From contig CAJTWQ010000009.1 in assembly GCA_910579835.1 (NCBI GenBank), forward strand, positions 1 through 49,426: a stretch of 49,426 nt of DNA, given 5' to 3'. This DNA is from an uncultured Ruminococcus sp. (GTDB lineage: Bacteria; Bacillota; Clostridia; Oscillospirales; Ruminococcaceae). The number at the start of each line of letters is the position of its first letter. Within the stretch, counting starts at the first letter, position 1. Made by a program: the position numbers and the translations under genes. Below are positions 1-7,996 of this stretch, piece by piece. The notes beneath the pieces are model-generated. The model saw only the letters and a list, made by a program, of their open reading frames with translations. It searched no databases and was not told where the DNA came from.

Positions 1-94
1 CAGGAATACTTGCGTATTGCAAGGAATTTTAACGCAATTATCAGGAAAATTTGCCGAAAAAGCATATGTATTTTTCTATGAATACAGATTCTAA
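1..94 (-). repeat. Arm of a MITE-like dispersed element, cut by the window edge
   Basis: Read on the minus strand, this stretch starts TTAGAATCTGTATTCATAG and continues through a TTTTTCGGCAAA block and a TGCGTTAAAATTC block. The same order of blocks occurs in the left arm of the complete 191-bp element at 40651-40841, with many substitutions. It begins about 25 bases after the -10 box of a strong minus-strand promoter, so it would form the 5' leader of a gene outside the window. The element is incomplete here and its far end cannot be seen. Confidence 0.5.
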
Positions 95-119
95 GATTTC
101 GATTTCGGACTCTGTTTTT

Positions 120-147
120 ATTATAACTCTTTTTTTCATTTTGTCAA
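120..147 (-). promoter_or_regulatory. Sigma-A type promoter reading out of the window
   Basis: On the minus strand TTGACA (142-147) and TATAAT (120-125) are separated by 16 bases. Both hexamers match the vegetative consensus exactly. It lies just after the SUFU gene and points leftwards, so its target gene is outside the window. The repeat arm at 1-94 would be in the transcript leader. Confidence 0.65.
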
Positions 148-161
148 TACCTTACCACAAG

Positions 162-1316
162 TCAGTTAGACGGTACGGTATTTTTATTTTTTTGAAAATT
201 TTCATAAGCTTTATCAATATATCTGAACATTCTATCAAAATATGATTCGTCAAACGGTACGAAAAGATAAGCTTCATCCTGAAATTCATCGGAGTTATAG
301 CGCTCCTCGCCAAAGTAATCAAGAGCCATACGATCTACGTCCGAGGGATAGCATGGATCACCGTCGTCACGATAAAAATCGTAGTAATTTCCAGAAAAAG
401 CTTGTCCTTCATCGGTAAAAAGTTCCTTATTGAGTTCTCCGTCAAGACTGTTAATGAGAAACTTCCGTATATCAAGCTCACCTGAACTTATCTGCTCAAA
501 TTCCTCTGCAAAATAATCAAGAAATTCGTCGTTTATCATAGAGTGATCTATCATCCAGCGGAGAAAAGCAGAAATATGATTAGCTCCGTTAATATCGAGA
601 ATTTCAAGCGCCTTTTCTTCCACCTTGCAGGCATGCTCCTCTACAGTATCAATTATATCATCAAAATTATCAGGTACATAATGCTTTCGGTCAGGATCCG
701 CTACCTTTGAAAAATCGATTCCCATCTGATTGATAAGAGCTGCTGAACCGTTTTTCTCCTTAAATCTGATCTCGCTCTCAAACAGAGGAATCACCTGATA
801 AAAGCTGACTTCTTCCTTATCGTTCAGCTTACAAGTCCAAGAATCCGCTCCAAACATGGCCATTATAAGGATAACGCCCTGAAACCCCGTAAGCTCGCGG
901 AAGTTTTCACCGTATTCGATCGTATGGCCCCAACCGAGCCAAATATCTTCCTCCGCGGCAAACTCTGAAATTATATCCAAAAGGCGTACGGGCCAGAAAT
1001 CTTTAGCCTCATCGCTTTCAGGCTTCCATCCCGGCGGCAGACATAAAACAAATTCCGCACGTCCCGTAAATTCCTCACCGCTTTTTCCTTCAGCTCTCAT
1101 GACATGAGCGCCCACACCAGATGTAACAAGTGTATAGAACGGCTGCTTTCTGGACGGAGGAATAATATTAATATTAACTTGAATACCAGTTTGCTCGTTC
1201 TTCTGAAAGAAATTTTCAGCCCTTCCGAAATATTTCTCTATATGCTTTTCAATAAGCTCTGCCTGCTCAGGAGTATAAAGATCCTGATTTTCTGGCTTCT
1301 TTTTTCTTCGCGCCAT
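162..1316 (-). CDS. Suppressor-of-fused (SUFU) domain protein
   Basis: This is a 384-residue cytoplasmic protein with no signal peptide or membrane segment. After a basic N-terminus (MARRKKK) it carries a SUFU-type core: a GVGAHVMR segment, RAEFVLCLPPGW, FWPVRLLDIISEFA, LGWGHTIEYG and an FQGVILI strand. The C-terminal third (from about residue 220) is acidic and helical and I do not recognise it. Bacterial SUFU proteins are known mostly as immunity proteins of polymorphic toxin loci or as orphans of unknown role. The start has a good site (GGAGG) lying in the end of the HAD gene, 2 bases away, so the gene is translated as the last member of the queA-tgt operon. No toxin gene adjoins it, so an immunity role here is only inference. 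Confidence 0.75.
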   Translation of the reverse strand: MARRKKKPENQDLYTPEQAELIEKHIEKYFGRAENFFQKNEQTGIQVNINIIPPSRKQPFYTLVTSGVGAHVMRAEGKSGEEFTGRAEFVLCLPPGWKPESDEAKDFWPVRLLDIISEFAAEEDIWLGWGHTIEYGENFRELTGFQGVILIMAMFGADSWTCKLNDKEEVSFYQVIPLFESEIRFKEKNGSAALINQMGIDFSKVADPDRKHYVPDNFDDIIDTVEEHACKVEEKALEILDINGANHISAFLRWMIDHSMINDEFLDYFAEEFEQISSGELDIRKFLINSLDGELNKELFTDEGQAFSGNYYDFYRDDGDPCYPSDVDRMALDYFGEERYNSDEFQDEAYLFVPFDESYFDRMFRYIDKAYENFQKNKNTVPSN

Positions 1317-1318
1317 TT

Positions 1319-1969
1319 TTATACCTCCTGTCCGAGTATTATGTTCACAATGTCCTGCGCTTTTTCTGCTATAAAATCGGCTCCCTCCGCTTCCAGTTCC
1401 GGACGCCCCCTGAATCCCCAGACACAGCCGACAGAAATAAGTCCGGAATTTTTGGCTGTCTGTATGTCTACGTTGCTGTCTCCGATCATGTAAACTCTGT
1501 TATCACCAGGCATTCCGTCAAGTATCTCCTGTATAACCGCTGGATCAGGTTTCTTAGGACGTTCTTCGCAGCCTCCGAGAACCTTAAAAAAATCAATATC
1601 AGGCAGCAGTTCGCCAACGATCCTGCGGGCAGCATCCTGTGGCTTGTTGGTAGCCACTGCAACGGTTACTCCGGCCTGAGACAAAGTACGCACTGCTTCT
1701 GCCATTCCGTCATAAAGGCAAGTATTGTCAAGATAATGCTCGCTGTAACGTCTTTCAAACAGACGTCGAAGTTCATCCGCCTTATCTTTCTTATCATCAG
1801 ACAGCGCACGGAGACAGAGCATAGGCGTACCGTTTCCCACCATTTTCTTATAACTTGTCACAGAATGCTCCGGACATCCAAGCTCTCTTAAACCATAATT
1901 TACTGCATTGGCAATATCCTGTATCGTATTGGCAAGAGTGCCGTCAAGATCAAAAATAGCTGTTATCAA
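1319..1969 (-). CDS. HAD-superfamily phosphatase (phosphoglycolate phosphatase/pyrophosphatase type)
   Basis: A TTG start at 1969 is chosen because AGGTGA stands 7 bases upstream and the HAD motif then begins at residue 7, giving 216 residues. The longer open frame upstream has no family similarity. Motif I is DLDGT (residues 7-11), motif II lies in VAVATNKP, the conserved Lys of motif III is in RPKKPDP, and motif IV is GDSNVDIQTAKNSG. A helical cap follows motif I, as in Gph/PpaX-type enzymes. It probably hydrolyses a small phosphate ester such as phosphoglycolate, or pyrophosphate, but the substrate cannot be read from the sequence. It follows tgt by about 80 bases and precedes the SUFU gene by 2 bases. 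Confidence 0.85.
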   Translation of the reverse strand: MITAIFDLDGTLANTIQDIANAVNYGLRELGCPEHSVTSYKKMVGNGTPMLCLRALSDDKKDKADELRRLFERRYSEHYLDNTCLYDGMAEAVRTLSQAGVTVAVATNKPQDAARRIVGELLPDIDFFKVLGGCEERPKKPDPAVIQEILDGMPGDNRVYMIGDSNVDIQTAKNSGLISVGCVWGFRGRPELEAEGADFIAEKAQDIVNIILGQEV

Positions 1970-2048
1970 AAAAATCACCTCATAGTAACATTTGTATATT
2001 AAAATAAAAACCTGCTTTAAATCAACTGTCTTTACAAGGTTGCAAGTA

Positions 2049-3179
2049 TCATATCCTCCTCGCAAGAAGCTCTGAATACTGCCGGCGAAACTGTTCAAAA
2101 GTTCCGTTGTCCAGAGCCGCACGAATCTTTTCGGTAAGTGTATTATAGAAATAAAGATTATGCTGAACTGCCAGACGTCCGGCAAGCTGCTCATTAGCTT
2201 TAAACAGATGACGGATATAAGCACGGCTGAAATTCCGGCATGTCGGACAGTCACAGTGTTCATCCACAGGTCTGGAATCGATTTCGTAGCATTTATTGCC
2301 GAGATGCATAATACCGCTCCAGGTAAATACCGTAGCGTGACGTGCATTTCTGCTTGGCATTACGCAGTCAAACATATCTACCCCCCTTGCCACAGCTTCG
2401 ATTATGTTGGACGGAGTTCCAACACCCATAAGATAACGCGGCTTATTTACCGGCATATACGGCTCGACTATGTCTATTATGCGGTACATATCCTCCGTTG
2501 ACTCTCCTACTGCAAGACCGCCTATGGCATAACCGTCAAGTTCAAGGGAGGCTATTTCCTCCATATGCCGTATACGGATGTCGTCATAGGTAGAGCCTTG
2601 ATTTATACCGAAAAGAAGCTGATTTTTATTTATTGTGTCAGAAAGGCTGTTAAGACGAGCCATTTCATCCTTACACCGTGCAAGCCAGCGCGTAGTACGG
2701 TCAACGGACGCCTCTACATACTTTCTCGGCGCAGGATTTTCAATACATTCGTCAAATGCCATAGCAATGGTCGAACCAAGATTCGACTGGATCTGCATAC
2801 TCTCTTCAGGTCCCATAAATATTCTCCGGCCGTCAATATGGGAAGCAAAATAAACTCCCTCCTCCTTGATTTTACGGAGCTTTGCCAGAGAAAACACTTG
2901 AAATCCGCCGCTATCTGTGAGAATGGGCTTATCCCAGTTCATAAATTTATGCAGTCCTCCCATTGCCTTAACAATATGATCGCCGGGACGCAGATGCAGA
3001 TGATATGTATTGCACAGTTCCACCTGGGTTTTCAGATCTTTGAGGTCAACGGAGGATATTCCTCCCTTAATGGCAGCTGAAGTTCCCACGTTCATAAAAC
3101 AGGGCGTCTGGAAAGTTCCGTGGACGGTCTCCACTTGTCCGCGCCTTGCTTTGTTTTCTTGTTTTAATAATGTATACAT
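2049..3179 (-). CDS. tgt: tRNA-guanine transglycosylase (Tgt)
   Basis: The 376-residue protein is full length for bacterial Tgt, which exchanges guanine-34 of GUN-anticodon tRNAs for preQ1 or, in some gut Clostridia, for salvaged queuine. Visible motifs are DSGGFQVFSL (89-98, general base Asp89), GINQGS (191-196), the nucleophile Asp271 in FDCVMPSRNARH, and the zinc site Cys309, Cys311, Cys314 and His340. AAGGAG precedes the ATG. The gene sits in an operon with queA, which makes the next intermediate, although a PAS gene lies between them. No queC/D/E/F synthesis genes are in the window, so the base used as substrate is unknown. Confidence 0.97.
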   Translation of the reverse strand: MYTLLKQENKARRGQVETVHGTFQTPCFMNVGTSAAIKGGISSVDLKDLKTQVELCNTYHLHLRPGDHIVKAMGGLHKFMNWDKPILTDSGGFQVFSLAKLRKIKEEGVYFASHIDGRRIFMGPEESMQIQSNLGSTIAMAFDECIENPAPRKYVEASVDRTTRWLARCKDEMARLNSLSDTINKNQLLFGINQGSTYDDIRIRHMEEIASLELDGYAIGGLAVGESTEDMYRIIDIVEPYMPVNKPRYLMGVGTPSNIIEAVARGVDMFDCVMPSRNARHATVFTWSGIMHLGNKCYEIDSRPVDEHCDCPTCRNFSRAYIRHLFKANEQLAGRLAVQHNLYFYNTLTEKIRAALDNGTFEQFRRQYSELLARRI

Positions 3180-3188
3180 AATATCTCC

Positions 3189-3578
3189 TTAATGCAGAAT
3201 ACTTTCTCCACCGCTGACGTAAGGCTCAGCCGTTTCAGGAGTACGGTATTCATGCTTTTCATAGTATCCGATAAGCGTTCCGTTTTCGTTTCGGAGCGCC
3301 GACATATAGACATCCTTGTTTTCTTTTGGATTGTAAAATGTGAATATCCGGTTATTATCTCTGCTCTCTCCGAACCACTTAACTACTGCCTTTATCTTAT
3401 CATTGGAATCGCTGCTGTGACAGTCCAGAAGAGAACCTCCGAGAAGATGTACTCCCCTGCTCTCGTAAAATCGTGACGCCGCAGGATTCATGTAAATTAT
3501 CGTATGATTAAGATCACAGACAATCACCCTTGTCGGATCACTGTCAACGATGCTTTTGAAATAAACTGATAAATCCAT
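3189..3578 (-). CDS. Stand-alone PAS-domain protein
   Basis: This 129-residue protein is almost entirely one PAS fold: the VIVCDLNHTIIYMNPAA strand pair, a helix, GGSLLDCHSSDSNDKI, and the C-terminal strands ending IGYYEKHEYR. A Cys53-His54 pair stands where a subset of small Firmicutes PAS proteins have a CH or CHP motif. There is no kinase, DNA-binding, cyclase or membrane segment, so it would sense a ligand or redox state and act through a partner. It lies between queA (16 bases upstream) and tgt (9 bases downstream) with its own GGGGGG-type ribosome site, so it is made with the queuosine enzymes. Its ligand and partner are unknown. Confidence 0.85.
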   Translation of the reverse strand: MDLSVYFKSIVDSDPTRVIVCDLNHTIIYMNPAASRFYESRGVHLLGGSLLDCHSSDSNDKIKAVVKWFGESRDNNRIFTFYNPKENKDVYMSALRNENGTLIGYYEKHEYRTPETAEPYVSGGESILH

Positions 3579-3593
3579 AAATATCCCCCCTGT

Positions 3594-4625
3594 TTACAAA
3601 ATACACATAGAATCTCCGAAGCTGAAAAATCTATATTTTTCTTCAACTGCAGTCCTATAGGCATTCATGGTATTATCATAGCCCATAAACGCCGAAACAA
3701 GCATAATCAGCGTACTTTCGGGCAGATGAAAATTCGTAATAAGTCCGTCGATACACTTGAACTCATAGCCGGGATAAATAAATATATCAGTATACCCCTC
3801 ATGCTCTTCAATTTTTCCGCAGAATGAAGCCACACTTTCAAGCGTGCGGCACGATGTTGTTCCCACAGCAATAACACGTCCTCCGTTTGCCTTTGTTTCT
3901 TTTATGAGATCGGCTGTTTCCTTTGGCAGGCAGTAATGCTCCCTGTGCATTTTGTGATTCAATACATTGTCCTCCTTGACCGGACGAAATGTTCCCAGCC
4001 CTACATGAAGTGTCACGAATGCCGTTTTTACGCCTTTTTCACGGAGCTTATCCAGAAGCTCCGGCGTAAAGTGAAGTCCTGCCGTAGGAGCCGCCGCAGA
4101 CCCCAGTTCCCTTGAATATACAGTCTGATAACGTTCTTTATCCTCCAATTTTGCAGTAATATAGGGAGGAAGCGGCATCTGTCCCACATCCTCCAGCGCC
4201 GTAAAGAAGTTTCCATTGCATTCAAACCTGACTATCCTGCCGCCGTCCTCCCTGACTTCGATAACCTCTGCCGTAAGACGTCCGTCGCCGAAGCTGAATC
4301 GCGTACCCGGCTTCGCCTTTTTTCCGGGACGGCAGATTATCTCCCATATCTTGTCTCCTTTCTGCTCTAAAAGCAGAAATTCAATAAATGTTCCGTTTCC
4401 GATCTTCTCCCCGTACAGCCTTGCCGGGATAACACGAGAATCGTTCATTACCAGCAAATCACCTTTATGCAGATGTTCGCATAAATTATAGAAATGCTCG
4501 TGACTTACCTCGCCGCTTTGCCGGTCAACGCACATCATCCGTGACGCGCTGCGCGGTTCAACAGGCGTCTGAGCAATAAGTTCCTCGGGCAGATCGTAGT
4601 AAAAATCAGATTTTAAAAGTTCCAT
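3594..4625 (-). CDS. queA: S-adenosylmethionine:tRNA ribosyltransferase-isomerase (QueA)
   Basis: The 343-residue protein matches QueA over its length: the YDLPEELIAQTPVEPR N-terminus, GDLLVMNDSRVIPARL, the TAGLHFTPELL segment, HVGLGTFRPV, and TNFHLPESTLIMLVSAF near the C-terminus. QueA transfers and isomerises the ribosyl group of SAM onto preQ1-34 in tRNA, giving epoxyqueuosine. It is the first gene of a minus-strand operon running into the PAS gene, tgt, the HAD gene and the SUFU gene. AAAGGAG lies about 11 bases before the ATG. Its promoter region is shared back-to-back with the dap operon promoter; no consensus minus-strand promoter stands out there. Confidence 0.97.
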   Translation of the reverse strand: MELLKSDFYYDLPEELIAQTPVEPRSASRMMCVDRQSGEVSHEHFYNLCEHLHKGDLLVMNDSRVIPARLYGEKIGNGTFIEFLLLEQKGDKIWEIICRPGKKAKPGTRFSFGDGRLTAEVIEVREDGGRIVRFECNGNFFTALEDVGQMPLPPYITAKLEDKERYQTVYSRELGSAAAPTAGLHFTPELLDKLREKGVKTAFVTLHVGLGTFRPVKEDNVLNHKMHREHYCLPKETADLIKETKANGGRVIAVGTTSCRTLESVASFCGKIEEHEGYTDIFIYPGYEFKCIDGLITNFHLPESTLIMLVSAFMGYDNTMNAYRTAVEEKYRFFSFGDSMCIL

Positions 4626-4666
4626 TTATTTAAATGCTCCTTTATGAAAAAAATCGTAAAAAGATA

Positions 4667-4695
4667 TTGACAATATAAAAATAAAGTGCTATTAT
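4667..4695 (+). promoter_or_regulatory. Promoter of the asd-dapA-dapB operon
   Basis: TTGACA (4667-4672) and TATTAT (4690-4695) are exactly 17 bases apart. Transcription would start near 4702, immediately at the 5' edge of the lysine riboswitch. Confidence 0.8.
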
Positions 4696-4701
4696 ATTAA
4701 C

Positions 4702-4880
4702 AAGGTAGAGGTGCGGATGCGATCAGTAAACGGACAGAGGATAACCGATCCAGCGAAGTCCGGCGAAAGGCAATTCCGCCGAAGAACTGTTTCCGGTAAA
4801 TTCAGTTCTGGTTACAGGCTCAACAGGCTTGTGACTGTCATCATGCTTATGATGGAGAGCTATCGGCATCGGTTTCACAA
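4702..4880 (+). promoter_or_regulatory. Lysine riboswitch (L box)
   Basis: The leader contains the L-box signature in order: AGGTAGAGGTGCG at 4703, a GCGAAAGGCAATTCCGCCGAAG-like block near 4761-4783, CTGGTTACAGGCT, and TGGAGAGCTATCGGCATCGG at the 3' side closing the first helix. The length of about 180 bases is normal for the class. It binds free lysine and here precedes the aspartate-semialdehyde and dihydrodipicolinate genes of lysine synthesis. With the terminator at 4914-4935, lysine binding is expected to stop transcription before asd. Confidence 0.93.
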
Positions 4881-4913
4881 CTATGTCAATAATTCTATTA
4901 TAACGTATGATGA

Positions 4914-4935
4914 GCCGGTTTGCAACCGGTTTTTG
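4914..4935 (+). terminator. Riboswitch-controlled terminator
   Basis: CCGGTT and AACCGG form a short stem with a three-base loop, followed by TTTTTG. It lies between the lysine riboswitch and asd, in the position of an expression-platform terminator. Confidence 0.8.
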
Positions 4936-4971
4936 TTATTTTCGGTAATTTTTAATAAAAGGAGTTCAATT

Positions 4972-6051
4972 ATGAAACAGTACAATGTAGGTATTATCGG
5001 TGCAACGGGCATGGTAGGCCAGAGATTTGCAACTTTGCTGGAAAACCATCCTTGGTTTAATGTAAAGGTTCTTGCCGCATCGCCCAGAAGCGCAGGTCAG
5101 ACATATCAGGAGGCGGCAGGAAGCCGCTGGAAGATGACGGTTCCTATGCCCGAATCCATGAAAGATATGATCCTTATGGACGCATCCGCAGACATTGAGA
5201 AAATTGCAGGAATGGTAGACTTCTGCTTCTGCGCAGTAGATATGAAAAAGGACGAGATCAAAGCTCTTGAGGAGGCGTATGCCAAGGCTGAGTGTCCGAT
5301 TGTTTCCAACAACTCCGCCCACAGGTTTACTCCCGATGTGCCTATGGTCGTTCCGGAGATAAACCCCAGCCATATTGAGATAATTAAAGCGCAGAGAGAG
5401 CGTCTCGGCACAAAAAGAGGATTTATTGCAGTAAAGTCAAACTGCTCTATCCAGAGCTATGTTCCGGCGCTTCATCCTTTGAGAAAATTCGGACTTAAAA
5501 ACGTTCTTGCCTGTACATATCAGGCTATTTCCGGAGCCGGAAAAAATTTTGAAACCTGGCCTGAAATGGTTGACAACCTCATTCCTTTCATAGGCGGAGA
5601 GGAGGAAAAATCCGAACAGGAGCCGCTTAAAGTATGGGGCGAAATTAGAGGAAATGAGATTGTTAAGGCTGATTCTCCGTGCATTACGACACAGTGTCTC
5701 CGCGTCCCCGTTTCCGACGGTCATACAGCTGCTGTTTTCGTAAGCTTTGACCGCAAACCCTCAAAGGAAGAAATCATTCAGCTCTGGGCAGATTTCAAGG
5801 GCGTTCCCCAGGAACTGGAGCTTCCCAGCGCGCCTAAACAGTTTATACACTACTTTGAGGAGGATAACCGTCCACAATCCAAGCTTGACAGGAATCTTGA
5901 GGGCGGAATGGCAGTATCTACAGGCAGACTCCGTGAAGATACACAGTATGACTATAAATTCGTATGTCTTTCACACAATACGTTAAGAGGCGCTGCCGGC
6001 GGCGGTGTGCTTCTCGCTGAGCTTCTTGCAGCCAAGGGATATTTTGATTAA
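4972..6051 (+). CDS. asd: Aspartate-semialdehyde dehydrogenase, archaeal/fungal type
   Basis: The start is the ATG at 4972, preceded by AAAGGAG; the frame is open further upstream, but that is riboswitch sequence. The 359-residue enzyme reduces aspartyl-4-phosphate to aspartate semialdehyde, the branch point to lysine, threonine and methionine. The NADP loop is GIIGATGMVG (7-16) and the catalytic Cys158 is in SNCS. The pattern SNNSAHRF, QAISGAG and NLIPFIGGEEEK is that of the archaeal/yeast Hom2-like branch, not of the E. coli Asd branch. It heads the lysine-riboswitch operon; thrC, which uses the same pathway, is about 10 kb away. Confidence 0.95.
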   Translation: MKQYNVGIIGATGMVGQRFATLLENHPWFNVKVLAASPRSAGQTYQEAAGSRWKMTVPMPESMKDMILMDASADIEKIAGMVDFCFCAVDMKKDEIKALEEAYAKAECPIVSNNSAHRFTPDVPMVVPEINPSHIEIIKAQRERLGTKRGFIAVKSNCSIQSYVPALHPLRKFGLKNVLACTYQAISGAGKNFETWPEMVDNLIPFIGGEEEKSEQEPLKVWGEIRGNEIVKADSPCITTQCLRVPVSDGHTAAVFVSFDRKPSKEEIIQLWADFKGVPQELELPSAPKQFIHYFEEDNRPQSKLDRNLEGGMAVSTGRLREDTQYDYKFVCLSHNTLRGAAGGGVLLAELLAAKGYFD

Positions 6052-6170
6052 CCCATAAGCAGAATATTGATAAGGCAAGAAAGTTTGCAGAAATCAATCT
6101 GCCATATTTTGCGGCGGGCAAGATTGCGCTTTAAATTAAGATATTGTATTATAATGAAAGGAAAATATCT

Positions 6171-7061
6171 ATGAAGAACACTATTTTTACCGGTGCGGCT
6201 ATCGCTATTATTACCCCTATGAATGCCGACGGTTCTATAAATTACGAAAAACTTGGAGAGCTTATTGATTTCCAGATCGAAAATCACACCGACGCTGTCG
6301 TTATCTGCGGCACTACCGGCGAAGCTTCCACCATGACCGACGAGGAGCATATTGAATGCATTCGCTATACGGTTGAGCGCACTGCCGGCAGAGTTCCTGT
6401 AATCGCCGGAACAGGCAGCAACGATACAAGATATGCTGTTGAACTTTCAAAGGAGGCGGAAAAGGTCGGGGCAGACGGACTGCTTCTTGTTACTCCGTAC
6501 TACAACAAGACTTCACAAAAAGGTCTTATCGCCCATTTTACAGCTATTGCCGACGCAGTGAATATCCCGATCATTCTCTACAATATCCCCGGAAGAACAG
6601 GCATGAATATGGATGTTGCCACCGTTAAGATGCTTGCAAATCATCCCAATATCGTGGCTGTAAAGGAAGCAAGCGGAAATATCAGCTATGCGGCAAAGCT
6701 CATTGCAGAATGCGGCGATATGCTGGATGTTTACAGCGGCAACGACGATATGATCGTTCCTATTATGTCTATTGGTGGAAAAGGCGTAATATCGGTACTT
6801 TCCCATGTTATCCCCAAGGAGACCCACGATATGGTACAGCTCTGCCTTGACAATAATTTTTCCGAAGCTACAAAGCTCCAGATCGAGTATCTTGATCTCA
6901 TAAACAGCCTGTTTATCGAAGTGAATCCTATTCCGGTCAAGGAAGCCTGTAATATGATGGGATTCGCCGCAGGTCCATGCCGTTTGCCGCTCTGCGAAAT
7001 GTCAGAGGAACATAAGGCAGTTCTTAAATCTGCTCTTAACAAGCATGGACTTATCAAGTAA
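6171..7061 (+). CDS. dapA: 4-hydroxy-tetrahydrodipicolinate synthase
   Basis: The ATG at 6171 is chosen because GAAAGGA lies at the right distance and the protein then starts at the family's usual place, giving 296 residues. DapA condenses pyruvate with aspartate semialdehyde. GTTGE (47-51) binds pyruvate, Tyr137 is in YNIPGRTG, and Lys165 in VKEASGN is the Schiff-base lysine. It follows asd after 119 bases with no terminator, so both are under the lysine riboswitch. Confidence 0.97.
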   Translation: MKNTIFTGAAIAIITPMNADGSINYEKLGELIDFQIENHTDAVVICGTTGEASTMTDEEHIECIRYTVERTAGRVPVIAGTGSNDTRYAVELSKEAEKVGADGLLLVTPYYNKTSQKGLIAHFTAIADAVNIPIILYNIPGRTGMNMDVATVKMLANHPNIVAVKEASGNISYAAKLIAECGDMLDVYSGNDDMIVPIMSIGGKGVISVLSHVIPKETHDMVQLCLDNNFSEATKLQIEYLDLINSLFIEVNPIPVKEACNMMGFAAGPCRLPLCEMSEEHKAVLKSALNKHGLIK

Positions 7062-7076
7062 ATGATTTATGTAAAA

Positions 7077-7121
7077 AGTCAGAAGAATGCACTATTACCG
7101 ATGATAAGTGTGCTTCTGACT
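7077..7121 (+). repeat. Intercistronic hairpin between dapA and dapB
   Basis: AGTCAGAAG and CTTCTGACT form a nine-base perfect stem, extended by a TGCAC/GTG-type pairing inside. No T-run follows, so it is not a standard terminator. It could stabilise or process the mRNA, or partly end transcription after dapA; this is inference. Confidence 0.5.
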
Positions 7122-7230
7122 GCAATAATTCCCTTAAATGCATTTTGTTTTTTAATTTAACATGACGTGCAATATAATATAAGATTTTTTCCGGTCATAA
7201 TGACAGGATAATGTAATAAGGAGTTAAAAA

Positions 7231-7983
7231 ATGACTAATATAGCAATATGCGGCGCAAATGGAAAAATGGGCAAGACTATTTACAACTGCATCCGGGAGC
7301 GCGATGACTGTACAGTTGTTGCTGGAATTGATCTCTATACCGAACAGTACGCCGACTTTCCCATTGTAGATGCCCCCTCGAAGCTTGCCGTTAAGCCAGA
7401 CGTTATAATTGACTTTTCAAACCCGGCGTCTCTGGACGGTCTTCTCGAATACTGTCTTTCTACAGGAGTTCCCCTTGTGGTAGCTTCAACAGGATACAGC
7501 GAGGAGCAGATTTCACAGATCAAGGACGCTTCCCAGCAGATACCTGTTTTCTTTACATTTAATATGTCGCTGGGCATCAATCTTCTTGTCCAGCTTGCAA
7601 AAAAGGCTGCCGCTGTCCTGGGCGGTCAGTTTGACATTGAGATCGTTGAGAAGCACCACAACCAGAAAATTGACGCTCCTAGCGGAACAGCTATTATGCT
7701 TGCCAACGCTGTCAACGAAACTCTGAATAATTCAAAGCACTATGTATATGACCGTCACTCACGACGTCAAAAGAGAGAGAAATCTGAGATTGGTATGCAC
7801 GCCATCAGAGGCGGCACTATCGTAGGCGAACACGATATTATCTTTGCCGGTCACGATGAAGTGATCACCCTCTCTCACTCTGCAGCATCCAAGACGGTTT
7901 TTGCCGAAGGTTCGATAAACGCCGCTATCTTTCTGAGAGATAAGGAACCCGGACTGTACGACATGTCTGCTGTTTTAGAATAA
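7231..7983 (+). CDS. dapB: 4-hydroxy-tetrahydrodipicolinate reductase
   Basis: The 250-residue protein has the NAD(P) loop GANGKMG (8-14), the DFSNPASL strand, the ASTGYSEEQ segment and the signature HHNQKIDAPSGTA (142-154) that holds the catalytic His and Lys. It reduces the DapA product to tetrahydrodipicolinate. AAGGAG precedes the ATG. A 170-base gap with a hairpin separates it from dapA. The hotdog gene follows after 13 bases. Confidence 0.97.
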   Translation: MTNIAICGANGKMGKTIYNCIRERDDCTVVAGIDLYTEQYADFPIVDAPSKLAVKPDVIIDFSNPASLDGLLEYCLSTGVPLVVASTGYSEEQISQIKDASQQIPVFFTFNMSLGINLLVQLAKKAAAVLGGQFDIEIVEKHHNQKIDAPSGTAIMLANAVNETLNNSKHYVYDRHSRRQKREKSEIGMHAIRGGTIVGEHDIIFAGHDEVITLSHSAASKTVFAEGSINAAIFLRDKEPGLYDMSAVLE

Positions 7984-7996
7984 GGAGGTATCCTTT

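Noticed and set aside
162..1316. Polymorphic toxin immunity locus joining SUFU and barstar
   Set aside because: The two genes are at opposite ends of the window, in separate operons, with no toxin gene between them.
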